From: Bryobacteraceae bacterium
GTDB lineage: Bacteria > Acidobacteriota > Terriglobia > Bryobacterales > Bryobacteraceae
Length of the DNA stretch: 64,000 nt
Direction: 5' to 3'
Assembly: GCA_023384675.1 (NCBI GenBank)
Contig: JAHDVK010000007.1
Coordinates: 62,001 to 126,000 of the forward strand
A model generated the notes under the pieces. That model was given only the letters and a program-made list of their open reading frames with translations, was not told the origin of the DNA and ran no database searches. Positions 33,309 to 41,095 of this stretch are shown here, one piece after another. Position 1 is the first letter of the stretch; every line of letters begins with the position of its first letter. A program made the position numbers and the translations under genes.

Positions 33309-34429
33309 GCGTTCCTGTTTCCCAAATGTGGACCGTCGCCAGCTACGTGCTCAAGCAGCGGCTGGCGGGGCGGAAGCGCTACCCGCTCGTGGTCATGCTC
33401 GAACCGCTGTTCCGCTGCAACCTCGCCTGCGCGGGCTGCGGCAAGATCCAGTACCCGCCGCATATCCTGAAGAGCGAACTCACGCCCGAGGAATGTTTCC
33501 GCGCCGTGGACGAAGCCGGCGCACCCATGGTGGCGATTCCCGGCGGCGAACCGCTCATGCATACGCGGATCGAGGAGATCGTCAACGGCCTCGTCGCGCG
33601 CAAAAAATACGTCTATTTGTGCACCAACGCGCTGCTTTTGACGGAAAAACTGCACCTTTTCACGCCTTCGAAGTACCTCACGTTCTCCGTGCACATGGAC
33701 GGCGAACGCGACCACCACGACTTCGCCGTCTGCCGCGAGGGCGGCTACGACCTGGCGCTTGAAGGCATCCAGGCGGCGCTGGCGCGCGGCTTCCGCGTCA
33801 CCACCAATACGACGCTGTTCGACGGCGCCGATCCGAACTCGGTCCGCCGGTTCTTCGATCAGATGATGGAGCTGGGCGTCGAAGGCATGATGCTGTCGCC
33901 GGGCTACAGTTACGACAAAGCGCCGGATCAGCAGAGTTTTCTGCCGCGCGAACGCACAAAACGCCTGTTTTCGGCGATTCTTTCGAACCGCAAGAGCGGG
34001 TGGCGTTTTAACCAGTCGCCGTTGTTTCTCGAGTTTCTGATGGGCCGGCGCAGCTACGACTGCAGGCCTTGGGGCATGCCCACGTTCAACCTGTTCGGCT
34101 GGCAGAAGCCCTGTTATCTGCTGCAGGACGGCTATGCCGACACGCACGCCGAACTGATGGCGACAACCGCGTGGCAAAGCTACGGCGCCGAGTCGGGCAA
34201 TCCGAAGTGCGCCAATTGCATGGTGCATTCGGGCCATGAAGCCTCGGCGGTCCACGATACGTTCTTCACTTTGCCCGGATTTCTGGCGACGGTGGGCGCC
34301 ACGCTGTTCGCGAGATACCGCAGCCGCGAAGCGGAAGCGCTGCTCGCCGAACCCATCGTGCCCGCGCACGAGCGCAACCCGCTGGTACAGATCCAGGCCG
34401 CGCCGGCCGCGGAAAAAACCCACGCATGA
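33305..34429 (+). CDS. hpnH: adenosyl-hopene transferase HpnH (radical SAM)
   Basis: B12-independent radical-SAM enzyme that joins the 5'-deoxyadenosyl moiety to hopene, the first step of extended hopanoid synthesis. The cluster motif CNLACAGCGK (C-x3-C-x2-C) is near residue 38. SPGYSYDKAPDQQSFL, FNLFGWQKPCYLLQDGY and the C-terminal CANCMVHSGHEASAV are highly characteristic of HpnH. 374 residues, normal length. No other hopanoid gene is adjacent, but a small conserved partner gene overlaps the stop. Upstream are a TATAAT and the possible leader frame. Confidence 0.95.
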   Translation: MSVPVSQMWTVASYVLKQRLAGRKRYPLVVMLEPLFRCNLACAGCGKIQYPPHILKSELTPEECFRAVDEAGAPMVAIPGGEPLMHTRIEEIVNGLVARKKYVYLCTNALLLTEKLHLFTPSKYLTFSVHMDGERDHHDFAVCREGGYDLALEGIQAALARGFRVTTNTTLFDGADPNSVRRFFDQMMELGVEGMMLSPGYSYDKAPDQQSFLPRERTKRLFSAILSNRKSGWRFNQSPLFLEFLMGRRSYDCRPWGMPTFNLFGWQKPCYLLQDGYADTHAELMATTAWQSYGAESGNPKCANCMVHSGHEASAVHDTFFTLPGFLATVGATLFARYRSREAEALLAEPIVPAHERNPLVQIQAAPAAEKTHA

Positions 34430-34752
34430 GTCCCGAGGAGCTGCGCGCGGCCATCGAGGCGGCCTTCGATTACCGCGGCGATGTGCAACTGACGCTCCGG
34501 TCCGGCGAAGCCGTTGAAGGATATCTGTTCGACCGCCACATCGGCGCCGCGCTCGAGGATTCCTACATCCGGCTGATCCCCAGGAATGCCCGCGAAAAGC
34601 GCAACATCCCGTGCGCCGAAATCGCCCGCCTGGAGTTGGACGGCCGCGACCCCGCGGCCGGGAAAAGCTGGGAAGCCTGGGTCCGCAAATATTGGGAGAA
34701 GAAGGCCGCCGGCGAGACCGGTATCGCCCTTCACCCCGAGGCGCTGGACTGA
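34426..34752 (+). CDS. hypothetical protein coupled to hpnH
   Basis: A 108-residue cytoplasmic protein starting SPEELRAAIEAAFDYRGDVQ with a beta-rich centre (LTLRSGEAVEGYLFDR, SYIRLIPRN) and a charged end (WEAWVRKYWEKKAAG). The strand pattern SGEAVEGYLFD is reminiscent of an Sm-like or small barrel fold, but this is a guess. ATGA overlap with hpnH implies translational coupling and a hopanoid-linked role. I do not recognise a named family. Confidence 0.7.
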   Translation: MSPEELRAAIEAAFDYRGDVQLTLRSGEAVEGYLFDRHIGAALEDSYIRLIPRNAREKRNIPCAEIARLELDGRDPAAGKSWEAWVRKYWEKKAAGETGIALHPEALD

Positions 34753-34787
34753 GCCCCTTCGCCTGTTTCGCTCAAGCCAAGAAAGGC

Positions 34788-35111
34788 TCACAATCCCACC
34801 TCAATGACCCGCAGTTCTTCCGGCTTCACTTCGCCGTAGATCTGCTTCACCCGGCGCTTATCGATCGAGCGGAGCTGGTCAATCAGAGCGAAGGACTGCT
34901 TCACCAATCCGCTGGGGCCAGGTTCAATGGAGGGATACAGCAACCCCTCACCTCGTGTCCCGGTTAAGGGGACAACACACAGTAGCGGAAACTTCTGGCT
35001 GCTCGCGACCTCTTCCGCGCTAATGACGACGCAGGGGCGGATTCCGCGCTGCTCATGCCCGGCCGCCGGGTCCAACTCGACGAGCACAACCGAACCGCGG
35101 CGGAGCGTCAC
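34788..35111 (-). CDS. MazF/PemK-family mRNA interferase toxin
   Basis: A 107-residue endoribonuclease toxin with the MazF beta-barrel: RRGSVVLVELDPAAGHEQRGIRP near the N-terminus (catalytic Arg in RP), CVVISAEEV, PLLCVVPLT and the C-terminal SFALIDQLRSIDKRRV, which contains the catalytic Thr/Ser-equivalent region. GTG start overlapping the antitoxin stop by four bases (GTGA). Usually cuts mRNA at short sequence motifs. The target motif is not predictable. Confidence 0.93.
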   Translation of the reverse strand: MTLRRGSVVLVELDPAAGHEQRGIRPCVVISAEEVASSQKFPLLCVVPLTGTRGEGLLYPSIEPGPSGLVKQSFALIDQLRSIDKRRVKQIYGEVKPEELRVIEVGL

Positions 35112-35416
35112 TCATCAACTCCAACCCAGCCTCGCTCCGGCACCCACTCGACCGCCCGTCCTCTGCCCGGCTCGACTAGCCCAAGCGCATCCTCCTGCGG
35201 CAACTGACCCGCCCAGTCCGCCAATCCCTGCTCAGCCAGTTCGAAACTCTCAGGATGAGGGTTTTCCAGAGAACGGAGCATTTCGCCTTGACGGCGCCTC
35301 CATAACTCACGCTCCACAGCTTCCGCCACGAACTTGCCGCGGTCTTCATGATGCTGGTCGATTTCGCGAACAACTCCCTCGGGCAGTTCGATGGTAATCC
35401 TCTGGACAGATGTCAA
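35108..35416 (-). CDS. RHH-type antitoxin of the MazF-like toxin
   Basis: A 102-residue antitoxin. SVQRITIELPEGVVREIDQ and EDRGKFVAEAVERELWRR form a ribbon-helix-helix DNA-binding domain, as in CopG-like antitoxins, so this is a RHH-MazF pair and not a classical AbrB-type MazE. The acidic C-terminal part likely wraps the toxin. TTG start with GGTGAGG nine bases before it. It likely represses its own promoter; it lies 22 bases after the WG-repeat gene. Confidence 0.85.
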   Translation of the reverse strand: MTSVQRITIELPEGVVREIDQHHEDRGKFVAEAVERELWRRRQGEMLRSLENPHPESFELAEQGLADWAGQLPQEDALGLVEPGRGRAVEWVPERGWVGVDE

Positions 35417-35438
35417 AGCTGATACCTCACCTACGATC

Positions 35439-37655
35439 TTAACGGGAAACGGGGCGTGCCAGTCCCACCGCGGCCAGCCCTTCGCTGAAGTCCGACGCCC
35501 GCAGGTAGCGCGGCGGGATCGCCAGAGCGCCGCCGCCGTCGAGGTATCCGAAGCGGCCATTCACCTTCACCAGCGCCCGGCCTTCCTGGAAGTCCGACGC
35601 CTGTTCGAACCAGCCCGGCGGGATGGCCCAGCCACCGTCGCGGTTCAGGTAGCCGTAGCGACCGGTCTCATCCCGTACGGCCGCGAATCCTTCGATAAAC
35701 GGCCGCGCCTCCGCGTAGCGTGCGGGAATCACCAGTTCTCCGTCTTCGCCGATGTAGCCCCAGCGGGGCCGCCCATCCTCGCCGGCCAGCATCACGGCCG
35801 CGCGCCCGTCCGAGAACTCCTGGCCCTGCCCATAGCGGGGATTCTGAATCGCCACGCGCCCTTCCCGGTCGAGGTAGGCGAAGCCGGATCGGGTCTGAAT
35901 CGGGATCAGTTTCCGTTCGCCGGTGAGCCGTCCGTCGAGCCGGATCATGGCCAACGCATCCGAATGGCGATCGGGCGGATAAAAGGCCGGGGCAACCACG
36001 CGTCCAGTGCGGTCGATGGCGCCACCCGTCAGCACGGTGTTTTCCACTCGGGCAATCATCGCCAAGCCGCGCACAAAGGGACTCGCCTGATAGAACCCGG
36101 GCGGGATCGCCATCTTGCCCTCGCCATCGATGTAGCCCCAGTTGTTCGCGCCCAACTCGGGCGCTGTCTTCACCGCCGCCAAACCCCCGGAAAACGGTTG
36201 GGCGGCCGCGTAGGGCGCCTCGATGCGCGTTGCACCGGTCCGGTCGATATAGGCGTAGCGCGCGCCGACGCCGTGCATGGTCACCAGCGCCAGCCCTTCG
36301 GAAAACGATTGCGCCGCGCTCGCCTGGCGCGGCAATTCGATCCTCGTTTTGCCGCCGCGGTCGATGAAGACGAGCCGGGCGGACGGTTTCGGGTTCACCA
36401 TGCGCACCAGCGCCAGTCCTTCAGAGAAGGGCTCCGCGCTGGAGTATTCCGGTTTCAGCGCGAGTTCGCCCTGCTTGCCGATGAAACCGGAGAGGACGCG
36501 AGTGGCGCGCTCCGCCCAATGGAGCGGATCGCTCAAGTCCGCGCCATCGAACTCGATCAGGCGGTTCCCTTCGGGATCGATCAGGAACCCGCGTTGCTGG
36601 CCCATCCGGTCCGCTATCACAACCGCCGCGCCTTCCCTGAATTCTCTGCCCGAGCGGCAGTGCCCCACTACGCGTCCATCCGGGCGCAGGTAGGCGGTGT
36701 CATAGCAATCGGAGCAAAGAAACGCTCCGCGGGACGGCACCTGAATCCGCGCCAGCCCGCCCGCGAAGCTGGACGCGTGCCGGATCGCGAGGGGGATCGC
36801 CATCTCGCCCTTCGGGTTGAGGTAGCCGTAGACCAGCCCCGCTCCGGTGTAGGCCCCATAGCCCTTGTCCGGCTGGCGGGGCATCCACTCGCCTACCAGG
36901 GCGAGGCCCTCGCGGAGCGCGTGCGCCTCGTCGAATCGCGGCTCCACCACCCAGTGCCCCTGCCGGTCAATGTAGCCCCAGGCCCCGTCCTGCCGGACGG
37001 GCGCGATGCCGCCACCGAACTCGCCCGCGTCGTCGAACTCCAACGGGATGGCGGTTTCGCCCGCCAGGTTGAGGAAGCCGCACTTGTCGCGCGTGCAAAC
37101 GGGCGCCAGGCCCTCGCGATAATCGCCCGCCTTGAAGTACATGGGAGGCGCGGTCCGGGCGCCCGAGGCGTCGATGAAACCGGCCATCCCATCGAGGACA
37201 ACGCGCGCGCGGCCTTCGGAGAACGCGAAAGCGCGGTCGAACCGGGCCGCGATCCGCAGTTCGCCGGCGCGGACCACGAAGCCCTGCCTGCCATCGATTT
37301 CGACCACGGCTAAGCCTTCGGAGAACGGAAACGCGGCGTCGAAGCGGGGCCGGATCACCCATTCGCCATCCTTGCCGATATAGCCGTGCGGTTCCGCGGC
37401 GCGGCGACGCGGCGTGACTGCCGCCAAGCCCTCGGAAAAGGGCTGCGCGGAGCCGAACTGTGGCTTGATCGCGACCCGTCCGTCGCGATCGATGCAGCCA
37501 TAGAGGCGGGACTTCGTGTCGAGGACGAGCGCCAGGCCGTCGTGGTAGCTCGAAGCGATGGTGTAGCCCTCGAGCCGCTGGCGGGCCGGGGGCTCGACAC
37601 TCCGGCAGCCCGCCGTCGCGATGATGGTGAGCGCCGTGAAGACGCGAAGGGTCAT
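35439..37655 (-). CDS. WG-repeat lipoprotein
   Basis: A 738-residue envelope protein. The signal peptide MTLRVFTALTIIATAGC ends in a lipobox with lipidated Cys 17. The mature part consists of about 14-15 WG-type repeats of 40-60 residues each, with units like GYIDRQGHWVVEPRFDEA and FSEGLA followed by V. Such repeats form beta-rich surfaces, probably for protein or carbohydrate binding outside the cell. Function unknown. GAAGGA lies about 12 bases before the ATG. The repeats alternate between a strict pattern and degenerate forms, and no enzymatic domain was seen. Confidence 0.88.
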   Translation of the reverse strand: MTLRVFTALTIIATAGCRSVEPPARQRLEGYTIASSYHDGLALVLDTKSRLYGCIDRDGRVAIKPQFGSAQPFSEGLAAVTPRRRAAEPHGYIGKDGEWVIRPRFDAAFPFSEGLAVVEIDGRQGFVVRAGELRIAARFDRAFAFSEGRARVVLDGMAGFIDASGARTAPPMYFKAGDYREGLAPVCTRDKCGFLNLAGETAIPLEFDDAGEFGGGIAPVRQDGAWGYIDRQGHWVVEPRFDEAHALREGLALVGEWMPRQPDKGYGAYTGAGLVYGYLNPKGEMAIPLAIRHASSFAGGLARIQVPSRGAFLCSDCYDTAYLRPDGRVVGHCRSGREFREGAAVVIADRMGQQRGFLIDPEGNRLIEFDGADLSDPLHWAERATRVLSGFIGKQGELALKPEYSSAEPFSEGLALVRMVNPKPSARLVFIDRGGKTRIELPRQASAAQSFSEGLALVTMHGVGARYAYIDRTGATRIEAPYAAAQPFSGGLAAVKTAPELGANNWGYIDGEGKMAIPPGFYQASPFVRGLAMIARVENTVLTGGAIDRTGRVVAPAFYPPDRHSDALAMIRLDGRLTGERKLIPIQTRSGFAYLDREGRVAIQNPRYGQGQEFSDGRAAVMLAGEDGRPRWGYIGEDGELVIPARYAEARPFIEGFAAVRDETGRYGYLNRDGGWAIPPGWFEQASDFQEGRALVKVNGRFGYLDGGGALAIPPRYLRASDFSEGLAAVGLARPVSR

Positions 37656-37859
37656 GGCTGCTTATCCTTCAAACATATTTCGGCCATCATGACGGACCGC
37701 ATTAGGCCGGCTGCGGCGAACACGGCTGCGGCGAAAGCGCCCTGTGCAAAATTCCCGCGATTGAAATCATAACTGGCCAACTCGAACTTGTGTTCCAGCC
37801 GCGAAACTGGTAGCCTTTTCCGATCCTGTTCAAGTTTTCTACAGGGGGAAGGAGATGCG
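37656..37859. other. divergent intergenic region at the strand-asymmetry switch
   Basis: No coding is visible. It contains TGTGCAAAA (37743-37751), which is the complement of TTTTGCACA and so a perfect match to the relaxed DnaA box TTWTNCACA. A second partial site, TTATCC, overlaps the WG gene start. A single site is not proof of an origin. The stretch is slightly AT-richer than its surroundings. Confidence 0.35.
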
Positions 37860-38264
37860 ATGGCGCAACAAAATATGGACGTGGTCCGGGGATTGTACGA
37901 GGCGTTCGGGAGGGGCGATGGAGCCGCGGTGCTCGCCGCGATGGACCCAGGCATCGAATGGAACGAGGCCGAGAATTTTCCTTACGCCGACGGCAACCCG
38001 TATATCGGGCCGATGGCCGTGGCCGCGGGTGTTTTCCAGCGCATCGGCGAGGACTGGGAGTTCTGGAGCCTCGACATCGAGCACATGCTGGACGCCGGGG
38101 ACAACATCGTGGTGCTGGGCCGCTACAAGAGCAAGCACAAACAGACGGGCACGCCGCTGGACTGCCAGTTCGCGCACATCTGGTGGTTGCGCGACGGCAA
38201 GGCGATCCGGTTTCAACAGTACGCGGACACCGCGCAGGCGCGCGGGGCGTGCGGCCTCCGGTAA
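37860..38264 (+). CDS. SnoaL/NTF2-like protein
   Basis: A 134-residue cytoplasmic protein of the nuclear-transport-factor-2-like superfamily: MDVVRGLYEAFGRGDGAAVLA, ENFPYADGNPYIGPMAV, WEFWSLDIEHMLDAGDNIVVLG and HIWWLRDGKAIRFQQYADTA form the usual cone-shaped fold. These are small-ligand-binding or hydrolase domains with no predictable substrate. A strong GGAAGGAG precedes the ATG. It stands alone between the WG gene and recR. Confidence 0.85.
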   Translation: MAQQNMDVVRGLYEAFGRGDGAAVLAAMDPGIEWNEAENFPYADGNPYIGPMAVAAGVFQRIGEDWEFWSLDIEHMLDAGDNIVVLGRYKSKHKQTGTPLDCQFAHIWWLRDGKAIRFQQYADTAQARGACGLR

Positions 38265-38276
38265 GCGGCGACAATC

Positions 38277-38876
38277 CTACATTTCGCGGCGGTTTTCGAG
38301 GGATTTGGACATGGTGACCTCGTCGGCGTATTCGAGATCCGAGCCGACCGGGATGCCCATGGCGATGCGGGTGACCTTCAGGCCGAGCGGCTTGAGGAGC
38401 CGGGCGAGGTAGACGGCCGTGGCTTCACCTTCCACCGTAGGGTTGGTGGCCAGGATGATCTCCTCCGTGCCGCCTTCCTGGACTCGTGCGAGCAGTTCCT
38501 TGATCCGGAGTTGCTCCGGGCCGATGCCGCGCAGCGGGCTGATGGAGCCGTGCAGCACGTGGTAGAGGCCGTTGAAGGTCCGCGTGGTTTCGATCGGGAT
38601 CAGGTTCAGCGGCTCTTCAACCACGCAGATCTTGGCGGGGTCGCGGTGAGGATCGCGGCAATAGAGGCACAATTCGGCGTCGGAGATGTTGTTGCAGCGG
38701 GCGCAGAGGCCCAGTTTGTCCTTCACGTCGCGCAAGGCGGCGGCGAGGCGGTCGACATCCTCGCGCGGGGCGCGCAGCACGTGAAAAGCGATCCGCTGAG
38801 CGGACTTTTGCCCGATGCCGGGCAGGCGTTTCACTTCCTGGATGAGGCGGGCGAGGGGTTCGGCGAAATCGGGCAT
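38277..38876 (-). CDS. recR: recombination protein RecR
   Basis: Zinc-finger DNA clamp that loads RecA at gaps with RecFO. 199 residues, normal. Motifs in order: N-terminal HhH region [19 protein letters not shown]4 zinc finger [16 protein letters not shown], then Toprim domain ([29 protein letters not shown]). The gene follows ybaB and dnaX on the same strand, with 12 bases between recR and ybaB, as in many bacteria. Confidence 0.98.
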   Translation of the reverse strand: MPDFAEPLARLIQEVKRLPGIGQKSAQRIAFHVLRAPREDVDRLAAALRDVKDKLGLCARCNNISDAELCLYCRDPHRDPAKICVVEEPLNLIPIETTRTFNGLYHVLHGSISPLRGIGPEQLRIKELLARVQEGGTEEIILATNPTVEGEATAVYLARLLKPLGLKVTRIAMGIPVGSDLEYADEVTMSKSLENRREM

Positions 38877-38888
38877 AGCGGCGCCGGG

Positions 38889-39203
38889 CTAAAACAGCCC
38901 CGGGGGCAGGCCCATGCCGCCGAGCATGCCGGAGGTCTTCTTCTGGGCCTCTTCATCGACGAGGCGCGTGGCTTCGTTGAAGGCGGCCTGGACCATGTCC
39001 TGCAGCATTTCGGCGTCCCCGGCGGCTTCGGGGTCGATGACGACGCCGAGGCAGTGCTTCTGGCCGTCCATTTTGACGGTCACCATTCCGCCGCCCGCGG
39101 AGGCTTCCACGCGAATGGCGGCGATCTCTTCCTGGAGGCGCTGCTGCATCTGCTGCGCCTGCTTCATCATGGCCTGGAGGTTGCCTCCGCCGGGGAATTT
39201 CAT
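38889..39203 (-). CDS. ybaB: YbaB/EbfC nucleoid-associated protein
   Basis: A 104-residue DNA-binding protein (YbaB/EbfC family), probably a dimer shaping the nucleoid: NLQAMMKQAQQMQQRLQEEI, MVTVKMDGQKHCLGVVIDP and QAAFNEATRLVDEEAQKK are characteristic. It is between dnaX and recR, nine bases after dnaX, the classical order. Confidence 0.96.
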   Translation of the reverse strand: MKFPGGGNLQAMMKQAQQMQQRLQEEIAAIRVEASAGGGMVTVKMDGQKHCLGVVIDPEAAGDAEMLQDMVQAAFNEATRLVDEEAQKKTSGMLGGMGLPPGLF

Positions 39204-39212
39204 GCCGGTCTC

Positions 39213-40820
39213 CTATTCCTTGAGATTGCGGACGCCCATGACGCGGGCGCCGGGGAACACTTCTTGAAATCTTCGCACGCCGGGATGGGCGAGGGCGCGC
39301 TGGAGAGTCTCTTCATCGTCGGCGGACTTCGGAGGAGGAGCGTCCGGGAGAGGTTCGCCGCCGCCGGCGGTGTAGGTGATCCGGGGAGCCCGGCCGAGCA
39401 GCTGCGCCAGGGCTTCGCCGACGTGTCTGCCACGCAGGGCCAGCAGATGGTGGCGTGGCGCGATGAACTCGACCCCACCCGGCGATTGCGCGACATCGGC
39501 GTGGTCGAGGGCGTCGAGCGTGAAGGCCGACGCGCCGAGAGCTTCGGCGGCCGCGCGCAGGCGTTCCTTGAGTGGCCCATTGGATGGGGGCGGCGGGGAT
39601 GGCGGCTTCGCGGCCGGCGGCGGGCCGGCCGGAGCGCTGGGCTGTGACGGCTCAAAAGGGCGGGGATCTGGCCTCGGTGGTGGAGTGACGGCGGCGGGGC
39701 CAAGTTCCTTGAGGGCTTCCTCCACCGCCTTCAGGCGGCCGGCGTGGATCAGCCGTAGAAGACCCAACTCGAGGTGAAAGCGCGGCTGCAGCGAATATTG
39801 CAATTGTCCGAAAAGATCAAGAGTTAATTGCAGCCAGCGGGTGAGATCGTCTTCCGAAAATTGGGCCGCGGCGGCGCGCATCGTTTCCTGTTCCGCGGAC
39901 GAAGCCGCGATCAGGCGGGTGTCGCCAGACGATATTCTTGCGACTAACAGATTGCGAAACCAGCGGGCCAATTCCCGCGTGAAATGCTGGAGATTCTTGC
40001 CGCTGGATTCGAGTTCGGCGACGACTTCGAGCATGGCCGAGGGGTCGCTCTTCTCAAGTGCGCGGGTGACGGTGGCGAGGGATTCGAGCGAATAGAGGCC
40101 GAGCAGATCGCGCACGGCCGGGCCCTGCAAGTTATTGCCGCAGCAGGCGATAGCCTGGTCCAGGGCGGAAAGGGAATCGCGCACGGAGCCTTCGCCCGAC
40201 TGCGCCAGCACGGCGAGCGCCTCCTCATCCGCCTGGATTTCCTCCTGCGCGCAGATCCACCGCATGCGCTCAACCAGCTGGTTGAAATCGACGGAGCGGA
40301 AAGAAAACTGCTGGCAGCGCGAGGCGATCGTTGTGGGAATTTTGTGCGATTCAGTGGTGCAAAGAATGAAAACGGCCCATTCCGGCGGCTCTTCCAGGGT
40401 CTTTAATAGCGCGTTGAAGGCTTCGTTCGTGATCTGGTGAGCTTCGTCGATGATGAAGATTTTGTAGCGGTCGCGCGCGGGACGGTAACGGACATTTTCC
40501 CGCAATTCGCGCATTTCATTGATGCCGCGGTTGGATGCGGCGTCGATTTCGATGACGTCGGGCGCGTTGCCCCCGGTGACTTCGAGGCAGGAGGAGCAGA
40601 CGCCGCACGGGGCGGCTGTGGGTCCTTCGACACAGTTCAAACAACGGGCGAGAATACGGGCGATGGTCGTCTTGCCCGTGCCGCGCTGCCCGGAGAAGAT
40701 GTAGCCGTGCGCAATTCGGCGTTGGGTGATGGCGTTGTCGAGTGTGGAACGGACGTGCTCCTGACCGATCAGCTCGGAGAAGTTTTGCGGCCGGTACTTG
40801 CGGGCGATGACCTGGTACAT
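39213..40820 (-). CDS. dnaX: DNA polymerase III subunit gamma/tau
   Basis: Clamp-loader ATPase of 535 residues. MYQVIARKYRPQNFSEL is the universal N-terminus, which is why I chose ATG 40820 although the frame runs on upstream into the SRP RNA gene. Walker A GQRGTGKTTIA near 47, zinc ligands CLNCVEGPTAAPCGVCSSC, sensor SEGSVRDSLSALDQ and a Pro-rich linker near 410-440 follow. The C-terminal part (440-535) is tau-like but short. No slippery A-run for programmed frameshifting is seen, so a single product is expected. It heads dnaX-ybaB-recR. Confidence 0.97.
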   Translation of the reverse strand: MYQVIARKYRPQNFSELIGQEHVRSTLDNAITQRRIAHGYIFSGQRGTGKTTIARILARCLNCVEGPTAAPCGVCSSCLEVTGGNAPDVIEIDAASNRGINEMRELRENVRYRPARDRYKIFIIDEAHQITNEAFNALLKTLEEPPEWAVFILCTTESHKIPTTIASRCQQFSFRSVDFNQLVERMRWICAQEEIQADEEALAVLAQSGEGSVRDSLSALDQAIACCGNNLQGPAVRDLLGLYSLESLATVTRALEKSDPSAMLEVVAELESSGKNLQHFTRELARWFRNLLVARISSGDTRLIAASSAEQETMRAAAAQFSEDDLTRWLQLTLDLFGQLQYSLQPRFHLELGLLRLIHAGRLKAVEEALKELGPAAVTPPPRPDPRPFEPSQPSAPAGPPPAAKPPSPPPPSNGPLKERLRAAAEALGASAFTLDALDHADVAQSPGGVEFIAPRHHLLALRGRHVGEALAQLLGRAPRITYTAGGGEPLPDAPPPKSADDEETLQRALAHPGVRRFQEVFPGARVMGVRNLKE

Positions 40821-40848
40821 GGAGCTGGGCCGGGGCTGGGTATGCCAG

Positions 40849-40947
40849 ACCCCGGGGAATCCGCGGCACACAGGGGGAACTACTACCGTTGCTTCCTTCC
40901 GGACCTGGCGGGGTTCGCAGTCTCCTGTTGCACGGAGCCCGGAGCCT
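40849..40947 (-). ncRNA. ffs: signal recognition particle RNA, small bacterial (4.5S) type
   Basis: The SRP core GGTCCGGAAGGAAGCAAC is on the minus strand at about 40891-40910, the universally conserved domain IV loop that binds Ffh. Flanking arms CTCCGGG (40938-40944) and CCCGGGG (40850-40856) pair to close a roughly 98-base hairpin, as expected of a small bacterial SRP RNA. It lies directly upstream of dnaX on the same strand; this ffs-dnaX-ybaB-recR order is known from other bacteria. Exact ends are approximate. Confidence 0.93.
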
Positions 40948-40958
40948 GACAATCCATT

Positions 40959-40967
40959 ATCATAGCA
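40959..40967 (-). promoter_or_regulatory. extended -10 promoter of ffs
   Basis: On the minus strand TGCTATGAT (TGn plus TATGAT) ends about 8-12 bases before the predicted RNA 5' end. No -35 was recognised. Confidence 0.5.
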
Positions 40968-41008
40968 CGTCAGTCTGAATCGGAGCTGAGGGAACGAGCA
41001 TAAAATAA

Positions 41009-41024
41009 ATTCAGACATCTGAAT
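41009..41024. promoter_or_regulatory. palindromic operator-like site upstream of the carbonic anhydrase gene
   Basis: ATTCAGACATCTGAAT: seven-base arms around a CA centre. A half-site CAGTCTGAAT occurs at 40971-40980. A second inverted repeat, ATTGCAAACGCAAT, at 41034-41047 overlaps the -35 element. Both suit a dimeric repressor or LysR-type regulator. Confidence 0.45.
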
Positions 41025-41034
41025 CTATAAACTA

Positions 41035-41063
41035 TTGCAAACGCAATAATGTACGTCCATACT
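41035..41063 (+). promoter_or_regulatory. sigma-70-type promoter of the carbonic anhydrase-SulP operon
   Basis: TTGCAA (41035-41040), 17-base spacer, CATACT (41058-41063). TSS near 41070, leader about 26 bases, with AAAGGAG seven bases before the GTG start. Confidence 0.7.
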
Positions 41064-41095
41064 AGAAGTGGCAATCGGCCGCAAAGGAGTACTGT

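Noticed and set aside
35391-37313. A 640-residue frame antisense to the WG-repeat gene
   Set aside because: It only mirrors the periodicity of the repeats; the minus-strand product has a lipobox and clear WG repeats.
37656-37859. Calling this gap a replication origin
   Set aside because: Only one DnaA-box match and no cluster of boxes or strong AT-rich unwinding element. The skew flip is reported as an inference, not as an oriC feature.
39213-40820. Programmed frameshift in dnaX producing a separate gamma subunit
   Set aside because: I saw no run of six or more A bases or AAAAAAG heptamer in the expected region of the coding strand.
40821-41018. An N-terminal extension of DnaX by about 66 residues
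   Set aside because: The extension runs through the SRP RNA gene, and all DnaX proteins start at the MYQVxARKYRP motif.
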